Assembly (NCBI GenBank): GCA_964404745.1
Contig: CAYOLG010000018.1
Location: 1-64,000, forward strand
Origin: Pelagisphaera sp964404745
GTDB taxonomy: Bacteria > Verrucomicrobiota > Verrucomicrobiia > Opitutales > Opitutaceae
Direction of reading: 5' to 3'
Length of the DNA stretch: 64,000 bases
Under the pieces are notes generated by a model. The model was given only the letters and a program-made list of their open reading frames with translations, was not told where the DNA came from and ran no database searches. Both the position numbers and the translations under genes were made by a program. Positions 55,614 to 64,000 of this stretch are shown here, in pieces; positions within the stretch are counted from its first letter, which is position 1; each line of letters begins with the position of its first letter.

Positions 55614-56378
55614 TCAGCGCATGGCCGAAAAGTCCACGGATCTTAGCATCTGAGACTGAACGCCATTCTTGATCAGAAGCCCGCCATTCGCGCGCTCTTT
55701 GGATCTTGCGGCAGCCGCTTTCCATTCAGGATCCGCTCGAAAGCCAGCCCAAGCCTTCTCATGGGCCTTGGCATCTTTGTAGGCTAAGAGATAGACTAAG
55801 GTGTTTCCGTGACCTTCCTGATCCGGCATAGGATGCCAGTAGGCTACATTGGTCATTCCGTGCTTTTCGAAAATCCGAATGGTGTCGTTGGCAAATCGGT
55901 AGTCTAGATGAGAGAGTTTTCCTTCTGCAGCCGTGTAGGTTCGCAATTCGAATAACCGAGGTTTCTTCGATTTCTTGATTCGCAACTCGGGCGAGTAATC
56001 CGTGAGGGAGAGGAACGAGCTCTCAACTTTCGCTACGAGCTTTCCGTTCACCTTCGAAGCTTCGAATGCCGCCTTCCAATCCGGATCTGAACCGAAACCT
56101 TTCCAGGACGCTTTTCTCGCCTCTCGGCTCGGGTAGGATAGGAAGTAAACGAGGATGTTGTCCGGGTTCTCTTCTGGCACAAAATAACCGACGTTTTCCA
56201 TTCCATGTTTTTCGAACAGAGCCACCGTGTGATCACGGAACCGAGTTAATAGATCCTCCAGCTTGCCCTCATTGGCGTAATAGGTCCGCATTTCGAAAAC
56301 GGGGCCATCTTCGGCAACAAGCGATGCTAGCGCTAATAAAAGAGTAAACGGTAGTGTTAAGGTACGAGCTAATTTCAT
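55614..56378 (-). CDS. Exported protein with two NIPSNAP domains
   Basis: A 254-residue protein with a signal peptide (cleavage after SLVA, residue 22) and two NIPSNAP (dimeric alpha-beta barrel) repeats. The first runs VFEMRTYYANEGKLEDLLTR to about residue 125, the second LFELRTYTAAEGKLSHLDYR to about residue 240. Each has a matching FEKHGM-NV-Y block. Function is unknown; such exported doubles are common in Verrucomicrobiota and Planctomycetes. It precedes the RlmL-like gene by 74 bp. Confidence 0.9.
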   Translation of the reverse strand: MKLARTLTLPFTLLLALASLVAEDGPVFEMRTYYANEGKLEDLLTRFRDHTVALFEKHGMENVGYFVPEENPDNILVYFLSYPSREARKASWKGFGSDPDWKAAFEASKVNGKLVAKVESSFLSLTDYSPELRIKKSKKPRLFELRTYTAAEGKLSHLDYRFANDTIRIFEKHGMTNVAYWHPMPDQEGHGNTLVYLLAYKDAKAHEKAWAGFRADPEWKAAAARSKERANGGLLIKNGVQSQMLRSVDFSAMR

Positions 56379-56473
56379 AGAGAATAGTTCCCGATCGGGA
56401 GTAGGGATTGGAAAAGTCTATACGAACTAGAGAATGAATAATTATTCGGCTTCACCAAGCCATAAATGCTCTG

Positions 56474-57736
56474 CTAACGCAAATAGGGAACGGTGACCGG
56501 ACCTTCCGGCAGTACGGCAATTGGAGCGTCCTTCCCAATTCGATCCAACTCGTTTCTCAAGGCCTCGTTTATTGAATCGACGGGCTTCAAATGGGCTCGG
56601 CGCAGTGCGTGCGAATCTATCGAAGACTGAATCTCCACTCGGGCCTTCTGGCCTATCATCGCCTGCAACTGAACTTGCCACTGATCGAATACCGAAAACC
56701 CAGGCTCATGGATCGCTTCCAGCAAAGCTTCGGGCGTATCGTAATCGAAGAGCAGTTTTCGATAGTTGCCATGTTCGGGGAATCCGTCACGGCATTCGGA
56801 AGCTACTAGAATGAGTCCCCCTTTCTCCACGATTTGAGCTGCTGCAGACATGCCCTTAACGGTCTGGTAGAGATTTTGGTCCAACGGAAAGCCATTGTTG
56901 CTAGTCACCACGATTGGAAACGGAGCCTCGCAACCTACCATAGCGCTTTCCTTGACGTAAGCGCAGCCCGACTCGTGAGCCTCAATTGGATGGCCACAAA
57001 AGAAACGGGTAATCTCTCGATCTCGGTTCAGCGTTACGTTGATCAAAAAATCTGCTTCCCGAAGTTTTCCCCCCGCCCGAACGTGCTCTTGAGTAGGATT
57101 GTTATGCAAATTGCCCCAAGTACTCAAGGGATCGCCAATCACTCCCGCGCTATGATATTGCATGATAGCATCGATCCCTGCCACCCCAGGAAAGGCGGCC
57201 TTGTAGCCTCCCGAGAATCCCGCCATGAAATGCGGCTCGATAAATCCCAGCAAAATGCGGCGATCCGCTTCCACGTAATCACGATTCATAAGTACAGGAT
57301 ACCCAAATTCGGAATCCCCAACATGAACTAGCCTTGATGGATCATGAGCGTCGTGATTCACAACGCGGTAGTTTTCCAAGATCTCGCAGCCCACCATTCG
57401 CTCGAGTTCTTTTCGAGTATTTCCCCGGTGCGAGCCCGTGCCATTGATGATGACGATGTTTTCGCTGGGAACGAAAGAGAGGTACTCAAAAAGCCATGGC
57501 AAAACACGATCGCTCGGAAACGGGCGAGTAGCGTCAGGAATACATACCGCTACTTGATCGCCACGCTGAATGATATCCGCCAAGGAAGCAGAACCTGTTG
57601 GCCACGAACAAGCTGACAGGAAACTCGAACGTTCATCTGGTAGACCTTCAACGAACAGCGGCTCGACAATCGTCGCATTTACGTTCTCGAGCTCCAGCAC
57701 AATGTGGCTCTCTCCGTAAGGTATGTGAATAGACAT
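56474..57736 (-). CDS. LarA-like nickel-pincer (NPN) racemase/epimerase family protein
   Basis: A 420-residue DUF2088/LarA family enzyme. His103 (NGTGSHR), His169 (FIEPHFMAG) and Lys179 (GFSGGYKAAFPG) fall exactly five positions before His108, His174 and Lys184 of Lactobacillus LarA, which catalyse and bind the nickel-pincer nucleotide; PDATRP matches Asp72/Arg75. LarA racemises lactate, but many homologues act on other 2-hydroxyacids. The cofactor genes larB, larC and larE are not in this window. No signal peptide. Confidence 0.88.
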   Translation of the reverse strand: MSIHIPYGESHIVLELENVNATIVEPLFVEGLPDERSSFLSACSWPTGSASLADIIQRGDQVAVCIPDATRPFPSDRVLPWLFEYLSFVPSENIVIINGTGSHRGNTRKELERMVGCEILENYRVVNHDAHDPSRLVHVGDSEFGYPVLMNRDYVEADRRILLGFIEPHFMAGFSGGYKAAFPGVAGIDAIMQYHSAGVIGDPLSTWGNLHNNPTQEHVRAGGKLREADFLINVTLNRDREITRFFCGHPIEAHESGCAYVKESAMVGCEAPFPIVVTSNNGFPLDQNLYQTVKGMSAAAQIVEKGGLILVASECRDGFPEHGNYRKLLFDYDTPEALLEAIHEPGFSVFDQWQVQLQAMIGQKARVEIQSSIDSHALRRAHLKPVDSINEALRNELDRIGKDAPIAVLPEGPVTVPYLR

Positions 57737-57774
57737 ACCTCAAAGATCTACCGATGCGATCACCTTCTGGAAAT

Positions 57775-57802
57775 AAAAAAGCCTGCCCTAAATGGGCAGG
57801 CT
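57775..57802 (-). terminator. Rho-independent terminator of the cytochrome b562-like gene
   Basis: On the minus strand a 9-bp perfect stem AGCCTGCCC/GGGCAGGCT with a 5-nt loop is followed by TTTTTTATTT. It lies 34 bp past the stop of the gene at 57836 and 38 bp before the LarA-like start. Confidence 0.88.
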
Positions 57803-57835
57803 GAAAGTATTTAGAAACCAGTAAACAACCGCGGC

Positions 57836-58282
57836 TTATTCATCCTCGGGCTTGTACTTTTCATGCCCGTGTTTACGAGCGTCGTTGATTTTGCCCACAA
57901 TTTCCTCCGCTTTGGAATTGTCTCCCGCTTTCAATGCAGCCTCCAGATCGCCAATCAGCGCTACCGTATTCTTCATAGCCTTTTGGTAGCCGGCCATAAA
58001 ATTCTTTTTTTCCGCTCCAGACATCTCTTTGGCGAGGATGGGCGTCATGTCGACCGACTTCTGAGCGGCCTTTTTGACTTTCGCCACATGTTCGAGGGTG
58101 GAGTCGTTCTTGGAAGGATCTTTAATTTGACGCCTAACGGAACGCCAGGCCTTGTTCATGTCACTCATTTGATCTTCGAGCGCCGTATGGTCGTGGTCTC
58201 CACCTTCATGGGAGTTGGCTTGGATGGATGGCAACGAGGCTACCGCCAAGGCCAAGGTAACAATGAGGGATCGTTTTTTCAT
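57836..58282 (-). CDS. Cytochrome b562-like four-helix protein
   Basis: A 148-residue periplasmic protein with a signal peptide (cleavage after IQA, residue 22) and a His/Asp-rich start HEGGDHDH. The rest is helical and follows cytochrome b562: LEDQMSDMN near the N-terminus gives Met39 as in LEDNMETLN, and ARKHGHEKYK near the end gives His140 or His138 as in TRNAYHQKYR. So haem-b binding by Met/His is plausible. The His-rich start might also bind metals. Monocistronic with a good terminator. Confidence 0.72.
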   Translation of the reverse strand: MKKRSLIVTLALAVASLPSIQANSHEGGDHDHTALEDQMSDMNKAWRSVRRQIKDPSKNDSTLEHVAKVKKAAQKSVDMTPILAKEMSGAEKKNFMAGYQKAMKNTVALIGDLEAALKAGDNSKAEEIVGKINDARKHGHEKYKPEDE

Positions 58283-58473
58283 AAATCGATTTTTGGTAAA
58301 TTTACTAGTTGAGCTAGGAAATTGGACGCCGAATTACAGCTGGTTGTCAATTCGGTTTTGGTTTTGGCCGTTTCAGACGAGCGATTGTAACAAGTAGACT
58401 GTTTCCAAGGAGATGAGAGCTGCCCTCCTGACCCTGGATAGGGAAAAACGTTCCTCATCAGTCAGCGAAATGG

Positions 58474-58869
58474 CTATCGGGACTGCAGCCGAATCTTGCT
58501 CAAGCCGTTCAGACGACAGGCGTCCATTACATCGGTCACGGTCTGCAAAGGGGTCAGATTGTGGGCCTTGACCAGAACGGGTACATCGTTGGACACCTCT
58601 GAAACTCTGGAAAGCACTGCCTCGAGTTCGCCCAATGGAACCGGCTGATTTTCGAGGAAAATCTGACCATCTTCATCGATGCCGATCAATATGCGTTCTG
58701 GAAATTCGTTTCGGCCTGCCGACTCGATCTTAGGCAGAGTCAAATTGAGCGTGGTCATCTCCTTGAACTGCATGCTGACAAGGAAGAAGAATATCAAAAT
58801 CGTCAATACATCCATCAACGGGATTATATTGATACTGGCTTTATTCCGTCTGCGAGCCAGCAAACTCAT
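58474..58869 (-). CDS. exbD: ExbD/TolR-family biopolymer transport protein
   Basis: A 131-residue protein with one membrane helix near residues 15-34. NIIPLMDVLTILIFFFLV carries the essential membrane Asp (Asp20), and the periplasmic domain ends DACRLNGLSKIRLQ as in ExbD. With ExbB it uses the proton gradient to energise TonB or Tol systems. Its start overlaps the exbB stop by 4 bp. No tonB gene is next to it. Confidence 0.92.
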   Translation of the reverse strand: MSLLARRRNKASINIIPLMDVLTILIFFFLVSMQFKEMTTLNLTLPKIESAGRNEFPERILIGIDEDGQIFLENQPVPLGELEAVLSRVSEVSNDVPVLVKAHNLTPLQTVTDVMDACRLNGLSKIRLQSR

Positions 58870-59423
58870 ACATTCCTGAGGCCTATCTGCTCGAGGAGAG
58901 ATTCGAATTGGACCGCGTAGGTTTCCACTTTGCGCTGCAAATAGCTATTGGCCACCAAACATGGGATCGCTACCGCTAGGCCAATAACCGTAGTCGTCAA
59001 AGCCAAGGCAATCCCCTGAGTAAACGCCGAGGGATCCGGCATTCCCGTATCGAGAGAAACATTACCGAAAACTTGCACAAGCCCCGTCACAGTCCCCAGC
59101 AAGCCCAGTAAAGGCGCCGCCCCAATTATAATTTCTAGAAAAACAAATCCGCGCTCCATCCTATTGACTTCGAGTCGAGCGTAGGCCCGCACGGCTCCTT
59201 CGTCCTGCTCATGGCGCTTCCAATAGGCGATGATTCGCCCTAGAGCCGACCGCCCCCCACCATCCGAAGGACTGCCCTCAACGATTCCCTCGACTAAGTG
59301 AGCGGGTATAATCGCTGCTCTACGCAAAGCGAATAGCCGTTCGAATATGATGAATCCGCCCGCGAGCGAGCAGAGCATGAGCGGATAAACAAATACGCCG
59401 GCGCCTTTTAGAATCTCTAGCAT
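58866..59423 (-). CDS. exbB: ExbB/TolQ/MotA-family proton channel protein
   Basis: A 185-residue membrane protein with three helices. GAAPLLGLLGTVTGLVQVFG and GIALALTTTVIGLAVAIPCL are the conserved MotA_ExbB proton-channel helices. The start MLEILKGAGVFVYPLM at 59423 is preferred; 59438 is also in frame. Partner of the overlapping exbD. It probably drives TonB-dependent uptake at the outer membrane. Confidence 0.93.
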   Translation of the reverse strand: MLEILKGAGVFVYPLMLCSLAGGFIIFERLFALRRAAIIPAHLVEGIVEGSPSDGGGRSALGRIIAYWKRHEQDEGAVRAYARLEVNRMERGFVFLEIIIGAAPLLGLLGTVTGLVQVFGNVSLDTGMPDPSAFTQGIALALTTTVIGLAVAIPCLVANSYLQRKVETYAVQFESLLEQIGLRNV

Positions 59424-59529
59424 GGTTAGTCGCCCCAATAGAGGGCGGTTTCGGAATATCGGTTGCGATCCTTAAGTGAGCTACCTCAATTCGGGCAATC
59501 TTAAAAGAGAATAGCGGTCGAGAGGAAAT

Positions 59530-60132
59530 CTAACGCGTCATGTACGGCAGCTTTTGGACCACTGCCGCCACTTGAGATTCTCCTTCCTTCAATTCGCCAA
59601 TCATGTCCCACTTCCCTTCGCACAAGGCCTTGCGGGCGGTTTCCCTGACAACCGCCGTGTAGCTCTGATCGCCTACGCGAATACGCTCATTTCCCACATC
59701 AAGCGTTATTTCGGCGCTTGGGTCCGATTCGATGGCAGCCGCGATCGCCGCGATATCCTCCTTGGCCGCGCAGAAGCACGGAATCCCAAGAGTCGTGCAA
59801 TTACCGAAGAAAATCTCCGCGAAACTCTCGGCGATAATTCCTCTGAAGCCGTAACGGTAAAGGGCTTGCGGAGCATGCTCTCTAGAGCTCCCACATCCGA
59901 AGTTGGCTCCGGTCAAGAGTATACTCGCCTCGGAAAAACGAGGATCGTTGAGCGGGTGCTTTTTATCGCTCCCGTCTTCATTCTTACGTACATCGTAAAA
60001 CAGGTATTCGCCGAGCCCGTCAAAAGTGACGCACTTCATGAAACGGGCCGGTATAATGCGGTCCGTGTCGATCTCGTTTCCAGGGACATGGATACCCTTG
60101 CCCGTTACTAAGGTGATTTTGTCTAAAGCCAT
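59530..60132 (-). CDS. leuD: 3-isopropylmalate dehydratase small subunit
   Basis: A 200-residue swivel subunit of isopropylmalate isomerase in leucine synthesis. VPGNEIDTDRIIPARFMK and GANFGCGSSREHAPQALYRYG are the standard signatures. It assembles with LeuC, which is 20 bp upstream on the same strand, as one operon. Length is normal. Confidence 0.96.
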   Translation of the reverse strand: MALDKITLVTGKGIHVPGNEIDTDRIIPARFMKCVTFDGLGEYLFYDVRKNEDGSDKKHPLNDPRFSEASILLTGANFGCGSSREHAPQALYRYGFRGIIAESFAEIFFGNCTTLGIPCFCAAKEDIAAIAAAIESDPSAEITLDVGNERIRVGDQSYTAVVRETARKALCEGKWDMIGELKEGESQVAAVVQKLPYMTR

Positions 60133-60152
60133 TTCTATTGATCTCCTAAACT

Positions 60153-61577
60153 TTAAGCGCTCGCCAATTCGCCTACTCCAAAGACTTCTCGAGCATCGGC
60201 TATTTCTCCCCTAATCGCAGCGGCAGCTACCATAACCGGGCTCATCAATACGGTTCGACCCGTCGGGCTACCTTGCCTTCCCTTGAAATTCCGATTACTA
60301 GAGCTAGCGCTCAATTGATCGCCAATCAGCTTGTCAGGATTCATGGCTAAACACATCGAACAGCCCGCGCCTCTCCATTCGAATCCCGCTTCTTCAAAGA
60401 CCTTATCGATGCCTTTCTCACGGCAAATCCCATCGACGATCTGAGAACCCGGAACCGCGATCGCTTTAACGCCACCGGCAACCCGGTGTCCCTTAAGGTA
60501 TTTGGCAACCTCTTCGAAATCCGAAAGCCGGCCATTGGTGCATGAGCCTATGAAACAGACATCTACCTTCGTTCCCTTGATGGGTTGTCCCGCTGGCAAC
60601 TTCATATATTCAAGCGCTTCCGCCACCAAATCCTTATCCGACTCGTCAGACCCTTCAACCGTTGGGATGTTCTCATCAACCGTAATGGCCTGTTCTGGAT
60701 TGATGCCCCAAGTCACAGTAGGAGCAATGTCCTCCGCATTGAAATCGACAACATCGTCGTATTGGCAATCCGGATCGCTAGCAAAAGACTTCCAGCTTTC
60801 AACAGCCTTATCCCAATCGTCACCGCTCGGTGAATACGGCCTGCCTTTCAGGTACTCGAAAGTCTTTTCGTCGGGATTAACATAGCCAACGCGAGCGCCG
60901 CCCTCGATGGACATGTTGCAAACCGTCATTCGCTCTTCCATTGAAAAGTTGTCGAATACCGATCCTCCGTACTCGTAGGCGAAGCCCGTCCCCCCCTTTA
61001 CCCCGAGCTTACGGATGATATGCAGGATGACGTCTTTGGCGTATACGCCGGGCCGCAAAGTTCCGTTAACATTGATACGGCGCACTTTCAATTTGGCTAT
61101 ACCCATAGTCTGCGTGGCCAGCAGATCCCTGATTTGCGTCGTTCCAATACCAAAAGCGATCGCTCCGAAGGCGCCATGAGTAGAAGTATGAGAATCACCG
61201 CAAGCAATCGTTGTCCCTGGCTGAGTAATCCCTTGCTCCGGACCGACCACGTGGACAATTCCCTGCCTGCCGCTCGGCAAATCGAAGAAGGTGATGCCAG
61301 TTTCTTCGCAATTTCTCCGCAGCTCCTTAATCATAGCGTCAGCCAAAGGGTCAGCGAAAGGCTCTTGCCGCTGATCCGTGGGGACGATGTGATCCACGGT
61401 CGCGAAGGTCCGGTGCGGATAGGCGACCGGCAGATTCAAATCGCGCAGCATGCCGAACGCCTGTGGGCTCGTAACCTCGTGAATCAAGTGCGTCCCAATG
61501 AGCAACTGAGTCTGTCCGTTGGACAGCTCCTTGACCGCATGGGCACTCCAAACTTTTTCGAATAATGATTGGCTCAT
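60153..61577 (-). CDS. leuC: 3-isopropylmalate dehydratase large subunit
   Basis: A 474-residue aconitase-fold enzyme carrying the 4Fe-4S cluster. CGDSHTSTHGAFGAIAFGIG, CFIGSCTNGRLSDFEE and GAGCSMCLAMNPDKL supply substrate and cluster residues. It isomerises 2- to 3-isopropylmalate with LeuD. First gene of leuCD. No leucine attenuator or T-box was recognised in the 90 bp before it. Confidence 0.97.
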   Translation of the reverse strand: MSQSLFEKVWSAHAVKELSNGQTQLLIGTHLIHEVTSPQAFGMLRDLNLPVAYPHRTFATVDHIVPTDQRQEPFADPLADAMIKELRRNCEETGITFFDLPSGRQGIVHVVGPEQGITQPGTTIACGDSHTSTHGAFGAIAFGIGTTQIRDLLATQTMGIAKLKVRRINVNGTLRPGVYAKDVILHIIRKLGVKGGTGFAYEYGGSVFDNFSMEERMTVCNMSIEGGARVGYVNPDEKTFEYLKGRPYSPSGDDWDKAVESWKSFASDPDCQYDDVVDFNAEDIAPTVTWGINPEQAITVDENIPTVEGSDESDKDLVAEALEYMKLPAGQPIKGTKVDVCFIGSCTNGRLSDFEEVAKYLKGHRVAGGVKAIAVPGSQIVDGICREKGIDKVFEEAGFEWRGAGCSMCLAMNPDKLIGDQLSASSSNRNFKGRQGSPTGRTVLMSPVMVAAAAIRGEIADAREVFGVGELASA

Positions 61578-61667
61578 CGTTTTTCCTGTATTGCTTAACT
61601 AGCTGTTAGGATCGCCACAGCTTCGCCGGCTATCAAGTAAGAATCCGCTCGCCCATCAACATCTCTA

Positions 61668-62537
61668 TCAGGGCGAGACTGGCTCGAATTCAAGCTGTCG
61701 CCGATAGTCGCGTGGCGTCATTCCCAAGCGCTTTCGGAATTGCTGATTAAATACGCTCAAATTCGAATAACCGCATAATTTTGCGATCGACGAAATCGGC
61801 AATCGACGTCGAGCCGCCAACAATTTCGCGGCTTCTCGAATTCGGATAACATTCAAATAGTCCGTGAACTTCTGACCGCTAGCCCTACGGAAAAATCGGG
61901 AAAAAGAACTCGCATCCATACCCACTTGCGAGGCCAGGCGGTCGCGATTCAGGTCTTCCCTAAAATGTTCGGCTATGTAATCGCACGCCATCGCCAAATG
62001 AAGTCGATCGCGAAATACGTGTACGCTTACTTTATGATTATCAATAGGTTGGAAGGCATTGCTGAAAACTAGCAAATCTATTAAGGCGTAGATGCGGGCT
62101 AGGCGCAAAAACCCGCGAGCCCCTTTGATCGTTCTCAAACGTGAACTTACCCGATCAAATTCGGGAAAGCGGCATACCGCCCCTAAGCGACCCTCGGAAA
62201 ATAGGGAACGAACTCCAGCGGCATCTGGCAACGCCAGCAGAGATGGGGAAAACACCGCTCGAGGAAGATGAAGAAAGTCTGCTGAGACTAGGCTCTTTTC
62301 ACCGCGAGAACTCCAAAAATGGTCGGTTCCCCTACTGATGAAAGCCACCGTACCCGGTCCGAATTCTCCTGAGAAAGAGCCGATGCGGACTTTGCCTCGA
62401 CCCCGCGAGATCGCTACGACTTCGTGATGACCGTGTCGGTGAACCGATTCGTTAACTAACTGCTTATCAATATGATATAGACCTATTGAGGACTCGCTTG
62501 GAGGTAGGTCAGAAATGTTTCTGCTGTGAACTTCCAC
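61668..62537 (-). CDS. AraC-family transcriptional regulator
   Basis: A 289-residue regulator. An N-terminal cupin ligand domain (HRHGHHEVVAISRGRGKVR) is followed by two helix-turn-helix units at about residues 185-285: RDRLASQVGMDASSFSRFFR and ISSIAKLCGYSNLSVFNQQF, ending with MTPRDYRRQ. Sugar-responsive AraC proteins of this kind are common in the phylum. A strong AT-rich palindrome ends at position 62545, 8 bp before its start, hinting at autoregulation. The target genes are not evident; leuCD downstream are unlikely to be sugar-controlled. Confidence 0.92.
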   Translation of the reverse strand: MEVHSRNISDLPPSESSIGLYHIDKQLVNESVHRHGHHEVVAISRGRGKVRIGSFSGEFGPGTVAFISRGTDHFWSSRGEKSLVSADFLHLPRAVFSPSLLALPDAAGVRSLFSEGRLGAVCRFPEFDRVSSRLRTIKGARGFLRLARIYALIDLLVFSNAFQPIDNHKVSVHVFRDRLHLAMACDYIAEHFREDLNRDRLASQVGMDASSFSRFFRRASGQKFTDYLNVIRIREAAKLLAARRRLPISSIAKLCGYSNLSVFNQQFRKRLGMTPRDYRRQLEFEPVSP

Positions 62538-62544
62538 TTTATAA

Positions 62545-62563
62545 TGATATTATTGCAATATCA
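62545..62563. promoter_or_regulatory. Palindrome before the AraC gene
   Basis: TGATATT-ATTGC-AATATCA, perfect 7-bp arms with a 5-bp centre. TGCAATAT within it (62554-62561) recurs at 62582-62589, 28 bp upstream of the gene-proximal copy. It could be an operator or overlap an AT-rich promoter. Confidence 0.55.
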
Positions 62564-62653
62564 TATTATTATGTTATTTTCTGCAATATAATCATTAGCC
62601 TATCCAAATAGATCCAGTTTGGCCGACAACTGGGGCGGACCAATTTGGTAGGC

Positions 62654-62696
62654 GTTGCCCGAACCAGAATGGCGTTGCCTGAGCAATTCGGGCAAC
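62654..62696. repeat. Long-spaced inverted repeat after cysK
   Basis: GTTGCCCGAA (62654-62663) and TTCGGGCAAC (62687-62696) are perfect 10-bp arms 23 bp apart, just past the cysK stop. GGCGTTGCC also occurs twice (62651 and 62671). It may form a 3' hairpin in the cysK transcript; no T-run follows. Confidence 0.5.
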
Positions 62697-62702
62697 AGCC
62701 CG

Positions 62703-63662
62703 TTAAGAAACGACCGCGGCTGTGGCGGCCGCTCTCGCCGCTTCTCCGAGAGGCGTGCTTATGTAGCGTTCTCCACTACTTGCAGCAATCGTCACGATTC
62801 GCTTACCGGCCATTTCCGGACGCTTGGCCAGCTCGATAGCCGCCCAAATCGTCGCGCCCGAAGAGATCCCTACGCTCAATCCCTCCTTAAGGGCTGCGGC
62901 TTGAGCGGTGGCAAACGCGTCTTCGTTTTCCACGGTGATAACTTCATCGATAATTTTAGTATTACAATTTTTGGGGATGAATCCGGCTCCGATTCCCTGG
63001 ATTTTATGGGGTCCCGGATTGCCTCCAGAGATCACTGGGCTGTTGGTAGGCTCAACAGCTACCGTTTTCAAGTGGCGACGACTCTTGATAACCTCCGAGA
63101 CTCCGGTGATTGTACCGCCTGTCCCGACGCCCGAGACAAAGGCATCGATCTCGCCTCCCGTCGCTTCCCAAATTTCTTCCGCCGTCGTCCGTCGATGAAT
63201 CTCAGGGTTAGCTGGATTCTCGAATTGTTGCGGCATGAAAGCATTTTCTCCGTGCTCTTCAACCAACTCCAGAGCTCTAGCGATCGCGCCCGGCATTCCC
63301 TTGGGGCCTGGAGTGAGCACTAGATCCGCTCCCAGCATGTTCAAAAGCACTCGTCGCTCCATAGACATGGTTTCCGGCATCGTTAAAATGAGCCGATAAC
63401 CTTTGGCAGCGGCAACAAAGGCTAGAGCGATACCCGTGTTTCCCGATGTGGGCTCGATGATAACTCCACCTGGAGCCAATTTATCGGCTTTCTCAGCCGC
63501 CTCAATCATCGCCACTCCTATTCGGTCTTTAACACTGGAAAGCGGATTGAAAAATTCGCACTTGACCAATACCTCTGCCTCGAGCCCTTCAGCTAAGGCA
63601 TTAAGTTTAACTAAAGGCGTCTTTCCTATGGCCGCCGTTATACTGGGGTAAATTCTAGACAT
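62703..63662 (-). CDS. cysK: Cysteine synthase A (O-acetylserine sulfhydrylase)
   Basis: A 319-residue PLP enzyme forming cysteine from O-acetylserine and sulfide. The PLP lysine is in NPLSSVKDRIGVAM, the substrate loop is EPTSGNTGIALA, and the phosphate loop is GVGTGGTITGVSEV. Length and motifs fit CysK rather than CysM or cystathionine beta-synthase. It is monocistronic, with 70 bp to the next gene upstream. Confidence 0.96.
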   Translation of the reverse strand: MSRIYPSITAAIGKTPLVKLNALAEGLEAEVLVKCEFFNPLSSVKDRIGVAMIEAAEKADKLAPGGVIIEPTSGNTGIALAFVAAAKGYRLILTMPETMSMERRVLLNMLGADLVLTPGPKGMPGAIARALELVEEHGENAFMPQQFENPANPEIHRRTTAEEIWEATGGEIDAFVSGVGTGGTITGVSEVIKSRRHLKTVAVEPTNSPVISGGNPGPHKIQGIGAGFIPKNCNTKIIDEVITVENEDAFATAQAAALKEGLSVGISSGATIWAAIELAKRPEMAGKRIVTIAASSGERYISTPLGEAARAAATAAVVS

Positions 63663-63732
63663 CTCGCATTATCCTTTGGAGATCGGCCCCCGAGGAGTCA
63701 ATCTCCGAACCCTCAATGGAAACTGCTTCTTC

Positions 63733-64000
63733 CTAACCAGCTTTTGCTCGGCACCCCAAAGTCAAACGCAGCGCGTCCCCAAGATCAGGATACCTGAATC
63801 GGTAACCGGATAATTCGAGGGCAGCCGGATAGGCCCGACAACTAGAGAGCAAGCCCTCATCAGCGAATTCGCCCAAAAGAAGCTTCAAGATGGGGGCGGG
63901 AACATCCATGAAAGCGGGCCGCTCCAAGACGGACCCCAGCGTTCTCGCGAAATCGCGACTGGTTACCGGATTGGGGGATACCAAATTGAAAGGCCCGCTT
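63733..64000 (-). CDS. TIGR01777-family NAD-dependent epimerase (C-terminal part)
   Basis: The last 88 or so residues of a protein cut by the right edge. SGPFNLVSPNPVTSRDFART, RPAFMDVPAPILKLLLGEFA and GYRFRYPDLGDAL match the C-terminal (DUF1731) end of TIGR01777/YfcH epimerases, an atypical SDR group. The nucleotide-binding part lies outside the window. Function within the group is not well established. Confidence 0.85.
   Translation of the reverse strand, partial: SGPFNLVSPNPVTSRDFARTLGSVLERPAFMDVPAPILKLLLGEFADEGLLSSCRAYPAALELSGYRFRYPDLGDALRLTLGCRAKAG

Overview
The window looks like a draft-genome segment from a free-living, probably marine, member of the Verrucomicrobiota (class Opitutia/Opitutae). 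This is inferred from gene content: a DksA-like protein with a lysine/alanine-rich tail, Rho with a long disordered N-terminus next to coaE, sulfatases, DUF1080 proteins with Tat-type Gfo/Idh oxidoreductases, NIPSNAP and MYG1-like proteins, and a nucleoside-transporter-like MFS protein. No rRNA or tRNA gene, CRISPR array or phage was recognised. Obvious Shine-Dalgarno sites are rare. A run of 100 Ns at 43682-43781 marks a scaffold gap.

Layout. 1-14.9 kb is mostly housekeeping: glnK/glnB (cut by the edge), amtB with a sigma-54-type promoter, aspS, then ileS-dksA-lspA on the plus strand, and yicC, trpB, a STAS protein, acnA and a peroxiredoxin on the minus strand. 15-25 kb holds a methyltransferase, a MYG1-like protein, a PQQ-repeat protein, an SDR enzyme with an unusual cofactor loop, an SGNH-like protein, two tandem sulfatases and an arylformamidase-like hydrolase. 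25.3-28.8 kb is modABC and an anti-sigma-like membrane protein. 28.9-37.2 kb has a 5'-truncated IS4-type transposase, pilT, pilB, rho, coaE, two small ORFs, and an internally deleted IS1595-type element with terminal repeats and a target duplication. 37.2-42 kb carries a sugar isomerase/epimerase, an azurin-like protein, a glutathione peroxidase, gpmI and a cytochrome c lipoprotein.

42.2-47.5 kb is the most interesting part. A MarR regulator and a pirin gene each have a near-identical palindrome about 21 bp before the start codon. The pirin operon continues into a CDGSH/glutamate-synthase-like gene that is now broken by stops and frameshifts. Next come a zinc-ribbon membrane protein and a divergent pair: an ArsR regulator with the cysteine layout of persulfide sensors, and a DUF2892 membrane protein. 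Three 15-bp tandem repeats lie between this pair. The DUF2892 gene is translationally coupled to an RND exporter fragment that appears joined by a deletion to the tail of an outer-membrane protein.

47.6-64 kb, all minus strand, has a putative 3-keto-sugar operon (MFS, two Gfo/Idh, DUF1080), metY, an RlmL-like methyltransferase, a double NIPSNAP protein, a LarA-like protein, a cytochrome b562-like protein, exbB-exbD, leuC-leuD, an AraC regulator, cysK and a partial TIGR01777-type epimerase.
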